A stretch of 64,000 bases of DNA from NCBI GenBank assembly GCA_013151035.1, contig JAADJB010000041.1, positions 3,253 through 67,252 on the forward strand, read 5' to 3'. Both the position numbers and the translations under genes were made by a program. Below the pieces are notes generated by a model. The model saw only the letters and a list, made by a program, of their open reading frames with translations. It had not been told where the DNA came from and did not search any database. Every line of letters begins with the position of its first letter. Within the stretch, counting starts at the first letter, position 1. Of this stretch, positions 26,993 to 36,201 are shown one piece after another. The stretch is from Gammaproteobacteria bacterium. GTDB lineage: Bacteria > Pseudomonadota > Gammaproteobacteria > JAADJB01.

Positions 26993-28411
26993 ATGGCAAC
27001 TGCCAAAAAAAACCAGCAAGATCAAGAAAGCATTGATAAGCTATACGAAGAATCTATCCACTGGCATGTCAATACGGGTGATGAGACGATTCATGCCAAA
27101 CGCGTCCCGGGAATCTTTCGCAACCTGAAACATGTCGGCATTATGACATGGGTCATCTTCTTCTTTGGACCTTACCTGCGCTGGAATGGACGGCAGGCTA
27201 TCACCTTTGATATTCCTAATCGCCAATTTCATTTCTTTGACATCACCATTCTGCCCCAGGATGTATGGATGTTATCTCTGGTTTTATTATTCCTTGCGAT
27301 CTTACTCGCCGTCGTCACCTCAGTAGCAGGACGTGTATTCTGCGGCTATTTCTGTTTCCAAACCGTCTGGACCGACATGTTCACCTGGATTGAAGAGAAA
27401 TTGGAAGGTAATCCGGGGCAACGCCGTAAACTGGAGAAGAAACCTTTTCTACAACGCAAGCTACACATCAAGGCACTGAAACATAGTATCTGGATCCTGA
27501 TGGGAATGCTCAATGGTATTACTTTCACATTATGGTTTGGAGATGCCTTTGATATCTGGATTCAATTTCTAACCCTCAAGGCGACACCGATTGCGTGGAC
27601 GGCAGTTGCCACCTTTGCTATTTTCACCTATCTGTTTGCTGGATTTATGCGTGAGCAGGTCTGCCTATGGTTATGTCCCTATGCACGAATTCAGGGTGTT
27701 ATGCTGGATACCAGCACCATTCTTCCCACCTACGATTTCCATCGAGGCGAACCCAGGGGACATCTTAAAAAAGGTTCTTCAAATAATGACCAGGGCGATT
27801 GTGTCAGTTGCAATCAATGTCTCGCCGTTTGTCCAACAGGGATTGATATTCGTGATGGACAACAAGAAGGTTGTATCACCTGCGGCCTATGCATTGATGC
27901 CTGTAATCTGGTTATGGACAAAATAGATAAACCCCGCGGACTCATTCGTTACATGTCACTGGATGAGCTGGAAGGACAGGAGTTGAGGCCACTATACAAA
28001 CGTCCACGCCCCATCATTTATGCCCTGATTATGTCAATCGCTCTGGCGGGTATAATCTATGGACTAACGCACCTGGGCTCACTGGAATTACGGGTTATTC
28101 ACGAGAGACAACCCCTATTCGTCACCCTGAGTAGTGGTGAGATACAAAACAGATATGAATTGAAAATCCTCAACAAAACTGAAAAAAGAATGTATATTGA
28201 GGTGCAGGCAAGTGGTATCGATGGTATGAAAATTCACGGCAATGAAAAGATATTCTCAGCCAAACCGGGGAGATTAACCAGTCATACCCTCTTTATCAAG
28301 GTCGCTAAAAATAATTTGATAAAGCATCGTCAAACGGTCAACATCGTGGTTACAGACCGTGACAACAAAGAACATAGCGCAAGCTATGACAGCATGTTCT
28401 TTAGCCCATAG
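26993..28411 (+). CDS. ccoG: Cytochrome c oxidase accessory protein CcoG (Fe-S, cupric reductase type)
   Basis: A 472-residue polytopic membrane protein with a cytoplasmic ferredoxin-like domain, needed for copper supply in cbb3 assembly. Visible are about five helices, the motif GRVFCGYFCFQTVWTDMFTW, REQVCLWLCPYARIQGVMLD and two 4Fe-4S motifs (CVSCNQCLAVCPTGIDI and CITCGLCIDACNLVM), then a periplasmic Ig-like C-terminal domain. A small hairpin (TTGCCT/AGGCAA, 26964-26983) lies just before the start and touches the ribosome site AAGGAA. It opens the ccoGHIS group, 147 nt after ccoP. Confidence 0.95.
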   Translation: MATAKKNQQDQESIDKLYEESIHWHVNTGDETIHAKRVPGIFRNLKHVGIMTWVIFFFGPYLRWNGRQAITFDIPNRQFHFFDITILPQDVWMLSLVLLFLAILLAVVTSVAGRVFCGYFCFQTVWTDMFTWIEEKLEGNPGQRRKLEKKPFLQRKLHIKALKHSIWILMGMLNGITFTLWFGDAFDIWIQFLTLKATPIAWTAVATFAIFTYLFAGFMREQVCLWLCPYARIQGVMLDTSTILPTYDFHRGEPRGHLKKGSSNNDQGDCVSCNQCLAVCPTGIDIRDGQQEGCITCGLCIDACNLVMDKIDKPRGLIRYMSLDELEGQELRPLYKRPRPIIYALIMSIALAGIIYGLTHLGSLELRVIHERQPLFVTLSSGEIQNRYELKILNKTEKRMYIEVQASGIDGMKIHGNEKIFSAKPGRLTSHTLFIKVAKNNLIKHRQTVNIVVTDRDNKEHSASYDSMFFSP

Positions 28412-28427
28412 CCAGTAAGGTATTATT

Positions 28428-28949
28428 ATGTCTAATTCAGAACCTTTTTTCTCACAATCCAGCAAACAGGCCTTGCGCAATCCCTGGGTCATTGGCTGGC
28501 TGGGTATTTTATTACTGGTACTTATCGTTAACGCCGCTTTTATTATTACCGCTTTTATGACCAACCCAGGGCTGGTTGAAAAAGACTATTACGAAAAAGG
28601 TCAAGATTACGAAAAGACCATACGTACCCGCATGGCCAATAAAAAACGTCTGGCATGGGATATTGATATTAAATATCCTGCACAACTCATCATGGATCGT
28701 GCCACCACTATCCATGTGAATATTCTGGATAAAGAAGGTCACCCACTAGATGCACATAATGTTGTTTTATCCGCTTATCGTCCCTCTGATGCACAAGCAG
28801 ACTTTAGCCACGAGATGATAAATATCAGTAGCGGACGTTTTGTTGTCACAGTAAAATTCCCGCTTAAAGGAGTGTGGGATATCAAGGCAACGGTACGTGC
28901 AAACGAAGATAGTCTGGATATACAACATCGCATCCATGTAACCGGTTAG
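28428..28949 (+). CDS. ccoH: FixH/CcoH family assembly protein
   Basis: A 173-residue protein with one N-terminal membrane helix (WLGILLLVLIVNAAFIITAFM), the family motif NPGLVEKDYYEKGQDYEKT and a periplasmic beta-sandwich domain ending in VKFPLKGVWDIKATVRA. CcoH/FixH takes part in assembly and copper loading of cbb3 oxidase. It lies 16 nt after ccoG and 4 nt before ccoI. Confidence 0.93.
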   Translation: MSNSEPFFSQSSKQALRNPWVIGWLGILLLVLIVNAAFIITAFMTNPGLVEKDYYEKGQDYEKTIRTRMANKKRLAWDIDIKYPAQLIMDRATTIHVNILDKEGHPLDAHNVVLSAYRPSDAQADFSHEMINISSGRFVVTVKFPLKGVWDIKATVRANEDSLDIQHRIHVTG

Positions 28950-28953
28950 CGCC

Positions 28954-31470
28954 ATGTCCAACCAGCCTTGCTATCATTGCGGGCTTCCCGTCCCGGCTGA
29001 ATCATCCATCCACGCAGACATTGATAATCATCGTCGTGCATTCTGTTGTATTGGATGCCAATCGGTCTGTGAGACCATCTATGCAGCAGGATTGCAAGGG
29101 TTTTATCAACGCACCCCGGATGGGCTATTATTAGCGCCTCCACCCAACCTGCCACAGGATCTCGAAGTCTTTGACCTGGATGAGGTGCAAGAGGAATACG
29201 CCTATCATCATTCCGATCAGGATCAGGGTGACATCCGTTCCATTCATTTACTGGTTGAAGGGATACACTGTGCTGCCTGTGTATGGTTGATAGAACGTAG
29301 CCTGCAATCCACACCCGGAATCATCAGGGCAGCAGTTAATCTCTCGGGGAAAAGGCTACACCTTGAGTGGGATAACCAGAGCATTCAGCTTTCCAGTGTA
29401 ATACAACAGCTGGGAGAAATTGGTTATAGTGCCATCCCCTTTGATCCCGAGATCGCCGATCACGCCATAAAAAAACAAAATCGCAGCTTATTATTTCGCA
29501 TGGCATTCGCTGGATTCACCATGATGAATCTGCTGTGGATATCTATTGCACTCTATTCCGGAGCTGATCGAGGAGAATTCCGTGAGATGTTTCACTGGAT
29601 AGGTTTTAGCTTGGCCACACCCACCCTGCTCTATTCCGGCTGGCCCTTTTTAAAGGCCGCCTGGCGTGGTCTGCAACAACTCCACCTGACGATGGATCTG
29701 CCCATTGCGATTGGTGCAACAACAACCTGGGCTTATTCCAGCTATATCACCTTTTCAGGATCAATCCAGGGCGATGTCTATTTTGACACCGTAGTCAATT
29801 TTATCTTTGTGATTCTGATCGGGCGTTATCTGGAAGCCATCTCAAAACGACAGGCGGTCTCTGCCACTCAACGCCTAATGGATCTGCAACCTCGCATAGC
29901 CACTCGCATTGAAAACAATGAAGAACACATCATCCCTGTCAGACGACTTGAAATTGAGGATACTATCTTAGTTAAGCCCGGTTACAAGATCCCGGCGGAT
30001 GGCATTATTATCAAAGGAAGCAGTCGTATTGATGAGTCAATGTTAAATGGAGAATCCAATCCGGTTACCCGTATACAAGGTGACACAGTATCTGCCGGCA
30101 CTGTCAATATACACAACCCCCTGTTTATACAAGTCACTGCCACTCTGAAAAACACGGCACTGGGACGCATCATACATCTGGTGGAAGAGGCACAGGCATC
30201 TAAGGCACCGATACAGTGCATGGCTGATCGTATCGTCCCCTGGTTTGTTGCTATCACCTTGAGCCTTGCTGCCCTGAGCTTTACCTTCTGGTTCTCACAG
30301 GGCATGGAACAGGCGTTAATGACGGCTACTGCCGTATTAATTATCACCTGCCCCTGCGCCTTTGGTCTGGCGACACCAATGTCCATTGCCGTTGCCTCCG
30401 GTCAAGGTGCACAACATGGCATCCTCATCAAGACCGGTGCCGTACTTGAAACCCTGTCCAATATCCAGCATTTTGTCTTTGACAAGACAGGCACTCTGAC
30501 GCAAGGCCGAATGAAAGTCACTAAAATACAACTGGTGAAAAACCATGATCGTCGACGACTATTAAGTCAAATCGCAGCTGTTGAACGTCACTCTGAACAT
30601 CCCATAGCCAAAGCGATTGTAGCCGCTGCTAATGATGAAGGTATCCCGTACCTTAATATCAAGGTCGACGATATCACTAATACACCCGGTTCAGGGATAC
30701 AAGCACAGCTTTACTCTGAATTGGGGATGGGGACAGACCTAAGGTCAGTCCCCAATGCAGCCCCCGGTTCCATCGTGGTCTCTATCGGTCATAGCCTGTG
30801 GCTACAACGACAAGGGGTCAGCCTTGATAATGAGCTTTTAGCCCATGCTGAAAAATGGGAAGGCAATGCCATATCACCGGTACATATCGCCATTAATAAA
30901 CAACACATAGCCGTGTTAGGTATTGCCGATCAATTAAGAGAGGATGCCCCCGCCCTGATTGCTTCGCTCCATCAAGCCAACATTAAAACCACTATGTTAA
31001 CGGGTGACAAACAAAGGGTTGCCGAGGCAATCGCCAGCGAAATAGGGAATATAACCGTTATTGCCGAGGTTTTACCCGAAGACAAGTACCGGATCATACA
31101 AACCTTGCAGCAACAGGATGGCAGTGTAGCAATGGTTGGTGATGGCATTAATGATGCCCCCGCATTGATGCAGGCTGATGTCGGAATCGCCATTGGTTCG
31201 GGGACGGATGTATCCATAGAAAATGCCGATATTGTACTTATCAATGATGAACTTGAAAAGATACACCTCGCCGCAAGACTATCACGTCGCACCATAAAAA
31301 CCATCCATCAAAACATTGGCATATCCATCATCTATAATATTATTATGGTTCCCTTGGCGATGGCAGGGTTCATCACACCCCTGATCGCAGCCATCAGTAT
31401 GCCCATTAGCTCACTACTGGTGATTGCCAATGCCGCCAGGATTCGCACTGTATTTAAAAAGGTCAAATAA
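28954..31470 (+). CDS. ccoI: Copper-exporting P1B-type ATPase for cbb3 assembly
   Basis: An 838-residue CcoI/FixI-type ATPase that moves Cu(I) outward for the oxidase. Order of features: N-terminal CYHCG and CCIGCQ cysteine pairs (metal-binding domain), HMA motif GIHCAACVW at about 102-110, eight helices, transport motif CPCAFGLATP at about 466, phosphorylation site DKTGTLT at about 510, TGDKQR at about 685 and GDGINDAP at about 729. Residues about 589-601 (ELGMGTDLRSVPN) are encoded by an inserted Family 2 palindrome in the nucleotide-binding domain. The frame stays open, so the protein should still be made. Confidence 0.95.
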   Translation: MSNQPCYHCGLPVPAESSIHADIDNHRRAFCCIGCQSVCETIYAAGLQGFYQRTPDGLLLAPPPNLPQDLEVFDLDEVQEEYAYHHSDQDQGDIRSIHLLVEGIHCAACVWLIERSLQSTPGIIRAAVNLSGKRLHLEWDNQSIQLSSVIQQLGEIGYSAIPFDPEIADHAIKKQNRSLLFRMAFAGFTMMNLLWISIALYSGADRGEFREMFHWIGFSLATPTLLYSGWPFLKAAWRGLQQLHLTMDLPIAIGATTTWAYSSYITFSGSIQGDVYFDTVVNFIFVILIGRYLEAISKRQAVSATQRLMDLQPRIATRIENNEEHIIPVRRLEIEDTILVKPGYKIPADGIIIKGSSRIDESMLNGESNPVTRIQGDTVSAGTVNIHNPLFIQVTATLKNTALGRIIHLVEEAQASKAPIQCMADRIVPWFVAITLSLAALSFTFWFSQGMEQALMTATAVLIITCPCAFGLATPMSIAVASGQGAQHGILIKTGAVLETLSNIQHFVFDKTGTLTQGRMKVTKIQLVKNHDRRRLLSQIAAVERHSEHPIAKAIVAAANDEGIPYLNIKVDDITNTPGSGIQAQLYSELGMGTDLRSVPNAAPGSIVVSIGHSLWLQRQGVSLDNELLAHAEKWEGNAISPVHIAINKQHIAVLGIADQLREDAPALIASLHQANIKTTMLTGDKQRVAEAIASEIGNITVIAEVLPEDKYRIIQTLQQQDGSVAMVGDGINDAPALMQADVGIAIGSGTDVSIENADIVLINDELEKIHLAARLSRRTIKTIHQNIGISIIYNIIMVPLAMAGFITPLIAAISMPISSLLVIANAARIRTVFKKVK
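30721..30755. repeat. Family 2 palindrome inside the ccoI coding sequence
   Basis: GGGGACAGACCT (30729-30740) and AGGTCAGTCCCC (30742-30753) form an inverted repeat with one A/A mismatch, with extra TTGGGG/CCCCAA at the edges. It matches the palindromes at 20343 and 31685. It is in frame with ccoI and adds about 12 residues. Confidence 0.9.
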
Positions 31471-31472
31471 AA

Positions 31473-31676
31473 ATGGATGTCATTTATACATTAATCCCCG
31501 TCATGATCCTGATCGGGCTGATTTTAGTCGGACTTCTGATCTGGTCGGTAAAACGCGGGCAATACGATGATCTGGAAGGCGATGGTCATCGTATTCTGAT
31601 GGACGATGATGACCCACAGCCACTCAACAATAAAAAAGAAACTCGCTCCTGGCCCGACGCCGATGATCATGACTAG
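31473..31676 (+). CDS. ccoS: cbb3-type oxidase assembly protein CcoS
   Basis: A 67-residue protein with one N-terminal helix (LIPVMILIGLILVGLLIWSV), the family motif KRGQYDDLEGDGHRIL and an acidic tail. CcoS is required for cofactor insertion into cbb3 oxidase. It begins 2 nt after ccoI and ends the cluster. Confidence 0.94.
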   Translation: MDVIYTLIPVMILIGLILVGLLIWSVKRGQYDDLEGDGHRILMDDDDPQPLNNKKETRSWPDADDHD

Positions 31677-31684
31677 AGGGTAAC

Positions 31685-31709
31685 GGGGACAGACTTGAAG
31701 TCTGTCCCC
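31685..31709. terminator. Family 2 palindrome between convergent genes
   Basis: GGGGACAGACTT and AAGTCTGTCCCC form a perfect 12-bp stem with a central G. It lies between ccoS and the convergent gene at 31720, where a bidirectional terminator is expected, although the flanking T-runs are short. Confidence 0.75.
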
Positions 31710-31719
31710 TTGCAGCCCA

Positions 31720-32376
31720 CTACTTTAATGGTTCACTAACCCGTGCAAAATCCTTGGGTGGGAGGTACTGCAGTACCACTTTACCATTGTCCGATAACAG
31801 AATATCCAGCCCCTTCTTAGGATAGAGCCAGTGCGTTGCCTGCGCCTTTTCCTCAACTACCCGGCTTGCGGGTTCACCAAAACGTTGTAGCAATAAATCA
31901 GCATTCAGACCAGCACCTGGGAGGTAGGTCACTGAGGCAACAGGTTGACGATAAATCCATTCAATATCAGCACTGCTCAGCGTAACCTTTCGCTCCCCAC
32001 CCTCTCCTTTTGCGATACGTTCCCCGCGCGCATAGATCGCATCCAGTTCAGCATTATTAACATCAATAACGACAATCACTTTAGCCCTGATTTCCGATAA
32101 CAAAACCCTATCAAAATAGGCCTCGACGACCCTATCACCCGTCTCGGTAACAAACATGGTGATCGCGGCAGGCTCCTTAAATTGATTTTCAAACTGCCGT
32201 AAACTGGACTCGCCAATAACCAGACCAAAGACCCGGGTCAAACCATTGCTGGTAAGTTCTATCTGCCATGGCAGATTTTCCCGAACATTATGTTCTCGCC
32301 TCGGCATTGATAATGCCAACACTAGAATCAGCAAAGAACCCAAAATGACACCAGGAAGAATCCAGCGTTGATTCAT
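31720..32376 (-). CDS. Conserved-type hypothetical membrane-anchored protein
   Basis: A 218-residue protein with an N-terminal membrane anchor or uncleaved signal (WILPGVILGSLLILVLAL), followed by a soluble, probably periplasmic domain. The second half contains IYRQPVASVTYLPGAGLNAD and RFGEPASRVVEEKAQATHWL, which looks like a two-lobed alpha/beta fold. I do not recognise the family. It starts directly after its upstream partner at 32377, with no gap, so the two form a two-gene operon. It converges on ccoS. Confidence 0.8.
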   Translation of the reverse strand: MNQRWILPGVILGSLLILVLALSMPRREHNVRENLPWQIELTSNGLTRVFGLVIGESSLRQFENQFKEPAAITMFVTETGDRVVEAYFDRVLLSEIRAKVIVVIDVNNAELDAIYARGERIAKGEGGERKVTLSSADIEWIYRQPVASVTYLPGAGLNADLLLQRFGEPASRVVEEKAQATHWLYPKKGLDILLSDNGKVVLQYLPPKDFARVSEPLK

Positions 32377-32895
32377 TTAAAATGACTCCTGTTTTTTTAT
32401 TGATTTCGGTTCGGGATAAATCGCCAGCAAGCTAACGGGTAATCGTCCCGTTTTAGCCTGATGCATACCATCAGACTCCATCACAATCAGCACTAGAATC
32501 GAAAACATTCCAGGCAAAAAAGCAATACCGCCAATGGCATAATGTCCCGGCCGCAACAAGGCTATATCACCACCCGCCGATAAAACTAACAATATCACTA
32601 CCAGTAATACAGCCAGTATCATGCCCACAAAAAAACGACTACGCCGGGCACATAATTGCCAATGACACATAACAAACCAGGATGGATTCTGCCTTTCTTT
32701 TTTTGCCCGAAACAAAAGATAACCTAATACCAGAAAAGAGATCGCCGGAGTGACCAGCGCCAACAGCGGATAGCCCTTGAACATACCCAATAGTCCGACA
32801 AATAACAGGATATGATTGGTTACAAGATTAATCAGGAAAAGCTCATGCGGCAAACGTGCCTGTCTGGACTCGGATTCAGGGATGATATAATGCAT
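32377..32895 (-). CDS. Hypothetical integral membrane protein
   Basis: A 172-residue protein with four or five predicted helices (FLINLVTNHILLFVGLLGMF, LLALVTPAISFLVLGYLLF, FFVGMILAVLLVVILLVLSA, GIAFLPGMFSILVLIVM). A basic loop with WQLCARRSRF lies in the middle and there is a hydrophilic tail. There is no motif for a known transporter or enzyme. It is cotranscribed with the anchored protein at 31720, suggesting a shared envelope role of unknown kind. The 143-nt gap to argD is a divergent promoter region. Confidence 0.78.
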   Translation of the reverse strand: MHYIIPESESRQARLPHELFLINLVTNHILLFVGLLGMFKGYPLLALVTPAISFLVLGYLLFRAKKERQNPSWFVMCHWQLCARRSRFFVGMILAVLLVVILLVLSAGGDIALLRPGHYAIGGIAFLPGMFSILVLIVMESDGMHQAKTGRLPVSLLAIYPEPKSIKKQESF

Positions 32896-33038
32896 AATGA
32901 TGCGAAATTATAACACAGACAAAAAATACCTGGATTTGTACTTTTTCATCATTTAATGTTATATTTCCTCCTTGTGAGCGGCTCTCTTCAGGGCTGCTTT
33001 TTGTTTTTAGCAGTAATTTAAAGAAAATAAGACACGTT

Positions 33039-34217
33039 ATGGATAATTTTTTAATGTCCAATTACCGGCCTCTAGATATATCTTTTGCACGAGGTGAAGG
33101 GGCATGGCTCTGGGATCAATCCGGTGAACGCTATCTGGATGCCCTCTGTGGCATCGGGGTAACAGGTCTGGGTCACGCTCATCCAGCCATCACTCAAGCT
33201 ATCTGTGAACAGGCAGGTCAGCTTATCCACACCTCCAATATATATAACATCAATAAACAACAACAACTTGCTGAGAAACTGGCTCTCATATCAGGCATGT
33301 CGCGCACATTTTTCTGTAACTCCGGAGCCGAGGCCAATGAGGCTGCGATCAAACTGGCGCGTCTGCACGGTCATCAAAAGGACATCTCAGAACCAAGAAT
33401 CATTGTCACCGAAGGCAGTTTTCATGGCCGCACCATGGCGACATTAACCGCCACCGGCAACAGAAAGGTGCAAGCTGGGTTTGAACCACTGGTACAAGGC
33501 TTTATACGGGTGCCTTATAATGACCTGGAGGCAATAAAAACCGTTGCCGAAGAACACAATGATATTAGTGCCATCCTGGTGGAGCCGATACAGGGCGAAG
33601 GCGGCATACAAATTCCTGATGCCGATTATCTCACGGAGATAGGTCAGTTATGCAAGCAGAATAACTGGTTATTCATGCTGGATGAAGTACAGACCGGCAT
33701 GGGTAGAACCGGCAACTGGTTTGCCTTCCAACAACAGGATCTGTTACCCGATGTTGTCACTCTGGCAAAAGGTCTGGGTAACGGCGTACCTATTGGCGCC
33801 TGTCTTGCCAGCGGCCCGGCTGCTGACCTGTTTCAACCAGGACATCATGGTTCGACCTTTGGTGGCAATCCCCTGGTCTGCAATACTGCTCTTGCTGTTA
33901 TTAACACCATTGAACAGGATAAACTGTTACCACGCATCAGCCAATTGAACGACATATTATTACAGGGTCTGCAACAAAAAATCGGCACCATGGATGCCGT
34001 AATATCGATACGTGGACAAGGGCTTATGCTGGCAATAGAACTGGATCGGCCCTGCACCGAACTCGTCTCTCATGCACTGAAGCTAGGCCTATTAATCAAC
34101 GTAACCACAGAAAACGTTATTCGACTGCTGCCACCCTTCATCCTGAACGATGAGCAGGCAGAGGATATTATTAACATCATAAATGACCTGGTAAGGTCTT
34201 TTCTTGAGGAGTCGTAG
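33039..34217 (+). CDS. argD: Acetylornithine aminotransferase
   Basis: A 392-residue class III PLP aminotransferase of arginine biosynthesis, converting N-acetylglutamate semialdehyde to N-acetylornithine. Typical pieces are ALCGIGVTGLGHAHPAI, FFCNSGAEANEAAIKLAR, GSFHGRTMATLTATGN, ILVEPIQGEGGI, MLDEVQTGMGRTG and the PLP lysine in TLAKGLGNGVPIGA. ATG 33039 is used; ATG 33054 is an in-frame alternative. argF follows after 28 nt, so the two arginine genes form an operon. Confidence 0.94.
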   Translation: MDNFLMSNYRPLDISFARGEGAWLWDQSGERYLDALCGIGVTGLGHAHPAITQAICEQAGQLIHTSNIYNINKQQQLAEKLALISGMSRTFFCNSGAEANEAAIKLARLHGHQKDISEPRIIVTEGSFHGRTMATLTATGNRKVQAGFEPLVQGFIRVPYNDLEAIKTVAEEHNDISAILVEPIQGEGGIQIPDADYLTEIGQLCKQNNWLFMLDEVQTGMGRTGNWFAFQQQDLLPDVVTLAKGLGNGVPIGACLASGPAADLFQPGHHGSTFGGNPLVCNTALAVINTIEQDKLLPRISQLNDILLQGLQQKIGTMDAVISIRGQGLMLAIELDRPCTELVSHALKLGLLINVTTENVIRLLPPFILNDEQAEDIINIINDLVRSFLEES

Positions 34218-34245
34218 ACAATAGTATTGTTGTCTCACAGTCATT

Positions 34246-35151
34246 ATGTCCGCACGTCATTTTCTAACATTACTGGATCTATCCAGCACCGAGCTAAACG
34301 CACTGATTCAACGCGCCATTGAATTAAAGGCCTGGCTGAAAGAAGGAAAGAGTCACACGCCTTTTGCCGGAAAAACTCTGGCGATGATTTTTGAAAAATC
34401 ATCGACCCGCACTCGGGTCTCATTTGAGGCGGGTATGACTCAACTCGGTGGTCATGCCATATTCCTGTCACCCAGGGACACCCAACTCGGTCGTGGTGAA
34501 CCCATTGAAGACAGTTCCAGGGTGCTATCACGGTTAAGCGATATCATCATGATTCGAACCTTTGAACATGACAAGATTGAACGCTTTGCTGAATACTCCA
34601 GTGTCCCGGTCATCAATGCACTGACGGATCTATATCACCCCTGCCAGCTCCTCGCCGATATGCAAACCTATGTTGAACATCGAGGTTCTATCCAGGGTCG
34701 AACAGTAAGTTGGATTGGTGACGGCAACAATATGTGTCATTCCTATATTAATGCCGCCCGCCAGTTTGACTTTAAACTAAATATTGCCTGCCCTGATGGC
34801 TATCAACCGGATCACAATATCGTGGCGGCGGCAGGTGAGCGGGTATCCATTACCAACACGCCCCTTGAGGCAACGATAGGTGCTGACCTTGTCGTGACTG
34901 ACGTGTGGGCGAGTATGGGACAGGAAGAAGAACAAAAAATTCGTGGACGCGCCTTTGCTGATTTTATGGTCAATGACAAATTGATGTCTGTTGCTGCTGA
35001 TAATGCCCTGTTTATGCATTGCCTGCCAGCTCATCGAGGTGAAGAGGTCTCAGCATCCGTCATTGATGGACAACAGAGCGTGGTCTGGGATGAGGCAGAA
35101 AACCGCATCCATGCACAAAAGGCCTTGCTGGAATTTTTGCTTTGCTCATAA
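34246..35151 (+). CDS. argF: Ornithine carbamoyltransferase
   Basis: A 301-residue enzyme joining carbamoyl phosphate and ornithine to citrulline. It has the carbamoyl-phosphate motif [12 protein letters not shown], the [12 protein letters not shown] box, [11 protein letters not shown] and the ornithine-binding [13 protein letters not shown]. The length is normal. It is the second gene after argD. The 208 nt after it are AT-rich with no clear terminator. Confidence 0.96.
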   Translation: MSARHFLTLLDLSSTELNALIQRAIELKAWLKEGKSHTPFAGKTLAMIFEKSSTRTRVSFEAGMTQLGGHAIFLSPRDTQLGRGEPIEDSSRVLSRLSDIIMIRTFEHDKIERFAEYSSVPVINALTDLYHPCQLLADMQTYVEHRGSIQGRTVSWIGDGNNMCHSYINAARQFDFKLNIACPDGYQPDHNIVAAAGERVSITNTPLEATIGADLVVTDVWASMGQEEEQKIRGRAFADFMVNDKLMSVAADNALFMHCLPAHRGEEVSASVIDGQQSVVWDEAENRIHAQKALLEFLLCS

Positions 35152-35359
35152 TGAAATAAAAACAATTATATTCAATAAGATACAGAACGTCTTAAGCAAA
35201 GATTCCCTAAGCATATTACCCTCAACCAAAATGATTCTGGATAATTGATGTTTGCATTAAACATCAATGCGTTATATATTCAAAAGAACAAAAAAACAAA
35301 CCAATCATGGAACGATTAAAAACATTCATTCTGGCAAATATGGGGGGGCGGAGTTAATA

Positions 35360-35671
35360 ATGTCCAGAGATCATCGTTGGAGTATACGTAAAAATGTTGG
35401 GATGGATGTCACGCTTCATTCAACACAAACCCATTCTGTTCGTGGCAGACTAATTAACGCTAGCCTGGAAGGTATGCTGATTCAACCTGACCAATCCTGC
35501 TTCGCCAAAGATACTGATCTTGAGGTCAGTTTTACCATGCCAGGTAAAAATGAGAGCCACCATCGAGTGCGCGCACATGTCGTCCATAATGGTATTCATG
35601 GTATAGGCTTGATGCTAAAACATATGTGTCATACTGATATCCATGCCATGCAACAACTCGTCAGACCATGA
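35360..35671 (+). CDS. PilZ domain protein
   Basis: A 103-residue single-domain PilZ protein, a c-di-GMP receptor type. The N-terminus shows a basic patch ([20 protein letters not shown]) in place of a classic RxxxR, then [13 protein letters not shown] for the usual D/NxSxxG, and a beta-barrel ending in [15 protein letters not shown] 35360, preceded by GCGGAG, is preferred over in-frame starts up to 35267. It overlaps the next gene by 4 nt (ATGA), so it is coupled with the MetOD1 protein and the GGDEF-EAL enzyme. Binding of c-di-GMP is likely but the second basic residue pair should be checked. Confidence 0.82.
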   Translation: MSRDHRWSIRKNVGMDVTLHSTQTHSVRGRLINASLEGMLIQPDQSCFAKDTDLEVSFTMPGKNESHHRVRAHVVHNGIHGIGLMLKHMCHTDIHAMQQLVRP

Positions 35672-36192
35672 ACAAACAGCAGAAAACAGCAGAACTTACC
35701 CTCCCCATTGAACGCGATCTCTTTCTTCGCAATCTATTACGTGAACTTTCAGGAACCCTGGAAGAAGTGATTGGTCTTGATGAGGCCTCTGGCTTCATTA
35801 GTATTGTTGGGCAACGTATTGGTGACTGGATAAATACAGAATATCGCAAGGCACTTGATACAGAATTACTTCCCCCTGATCAGATTGCAGCGATACTCAT
35901 TGACCTGAAGAGTCGTATTGAGGGTGAGTTTTACCTGATTAAAGAAGATGAAGAGAAAATTGTTTTAGGCAATCATCGTTGTCCCTTTGGTGAAAAAATA
36001 CTAGGCCGCCCATCTCTGTGTATGATGACTTCTAATGTCTTCGGCACCATTACCGCAGAAAATCTGGGCTATGCCAAGGTATGCCTGAATGCCACCATTT
36101 CCCAGGGTGCACCTGAATGCAGAGTAACTATTTATAAAGAGGACAGCAATGCTGCAGAAGAGGCCGATGGTCGTGAGTATTACAAGGGCTAA
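35668..36192 (+). CDS. Methanogen output domain 1 (MetOD1)-type protein
   Basis: A 174-residue protein resembling MetOD1-containing proteins of signalling systems. The N-terminal part has [20 protein letters not shown]; the C-terminal part has the cysteine-bearing pattern [19 protein letters not shown], then [18 protein letters not shown]. The four cysteines (in CPFG, LCMM, VCLN and ECRV) may bind a metal or cluster, though this is inference. It sits between a PilZ gene (4-nt overlap) and a GGDEF-EAL gene (9 nt), which strongly suggests it senses something for c-di-GMP signalling. Confidence 0.72.
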   Translation: MNKQQKTAELTLPIERDLFLRNLLRELSGTLEEVIGLDEASGFISIVGQRIGDWINTEYRKALDTELLPPDQIAAILIDLKSRIEGEFYLIKEDEEKIVLGNHRCPFGEKILGRPSLCMMTSNVFGTITAENLGYAKVCLNATISQGAPECRVTIYKEDSNAAEEADGREYYKG

Positions 36193-36201
36193 CACGGCTT
36201 A

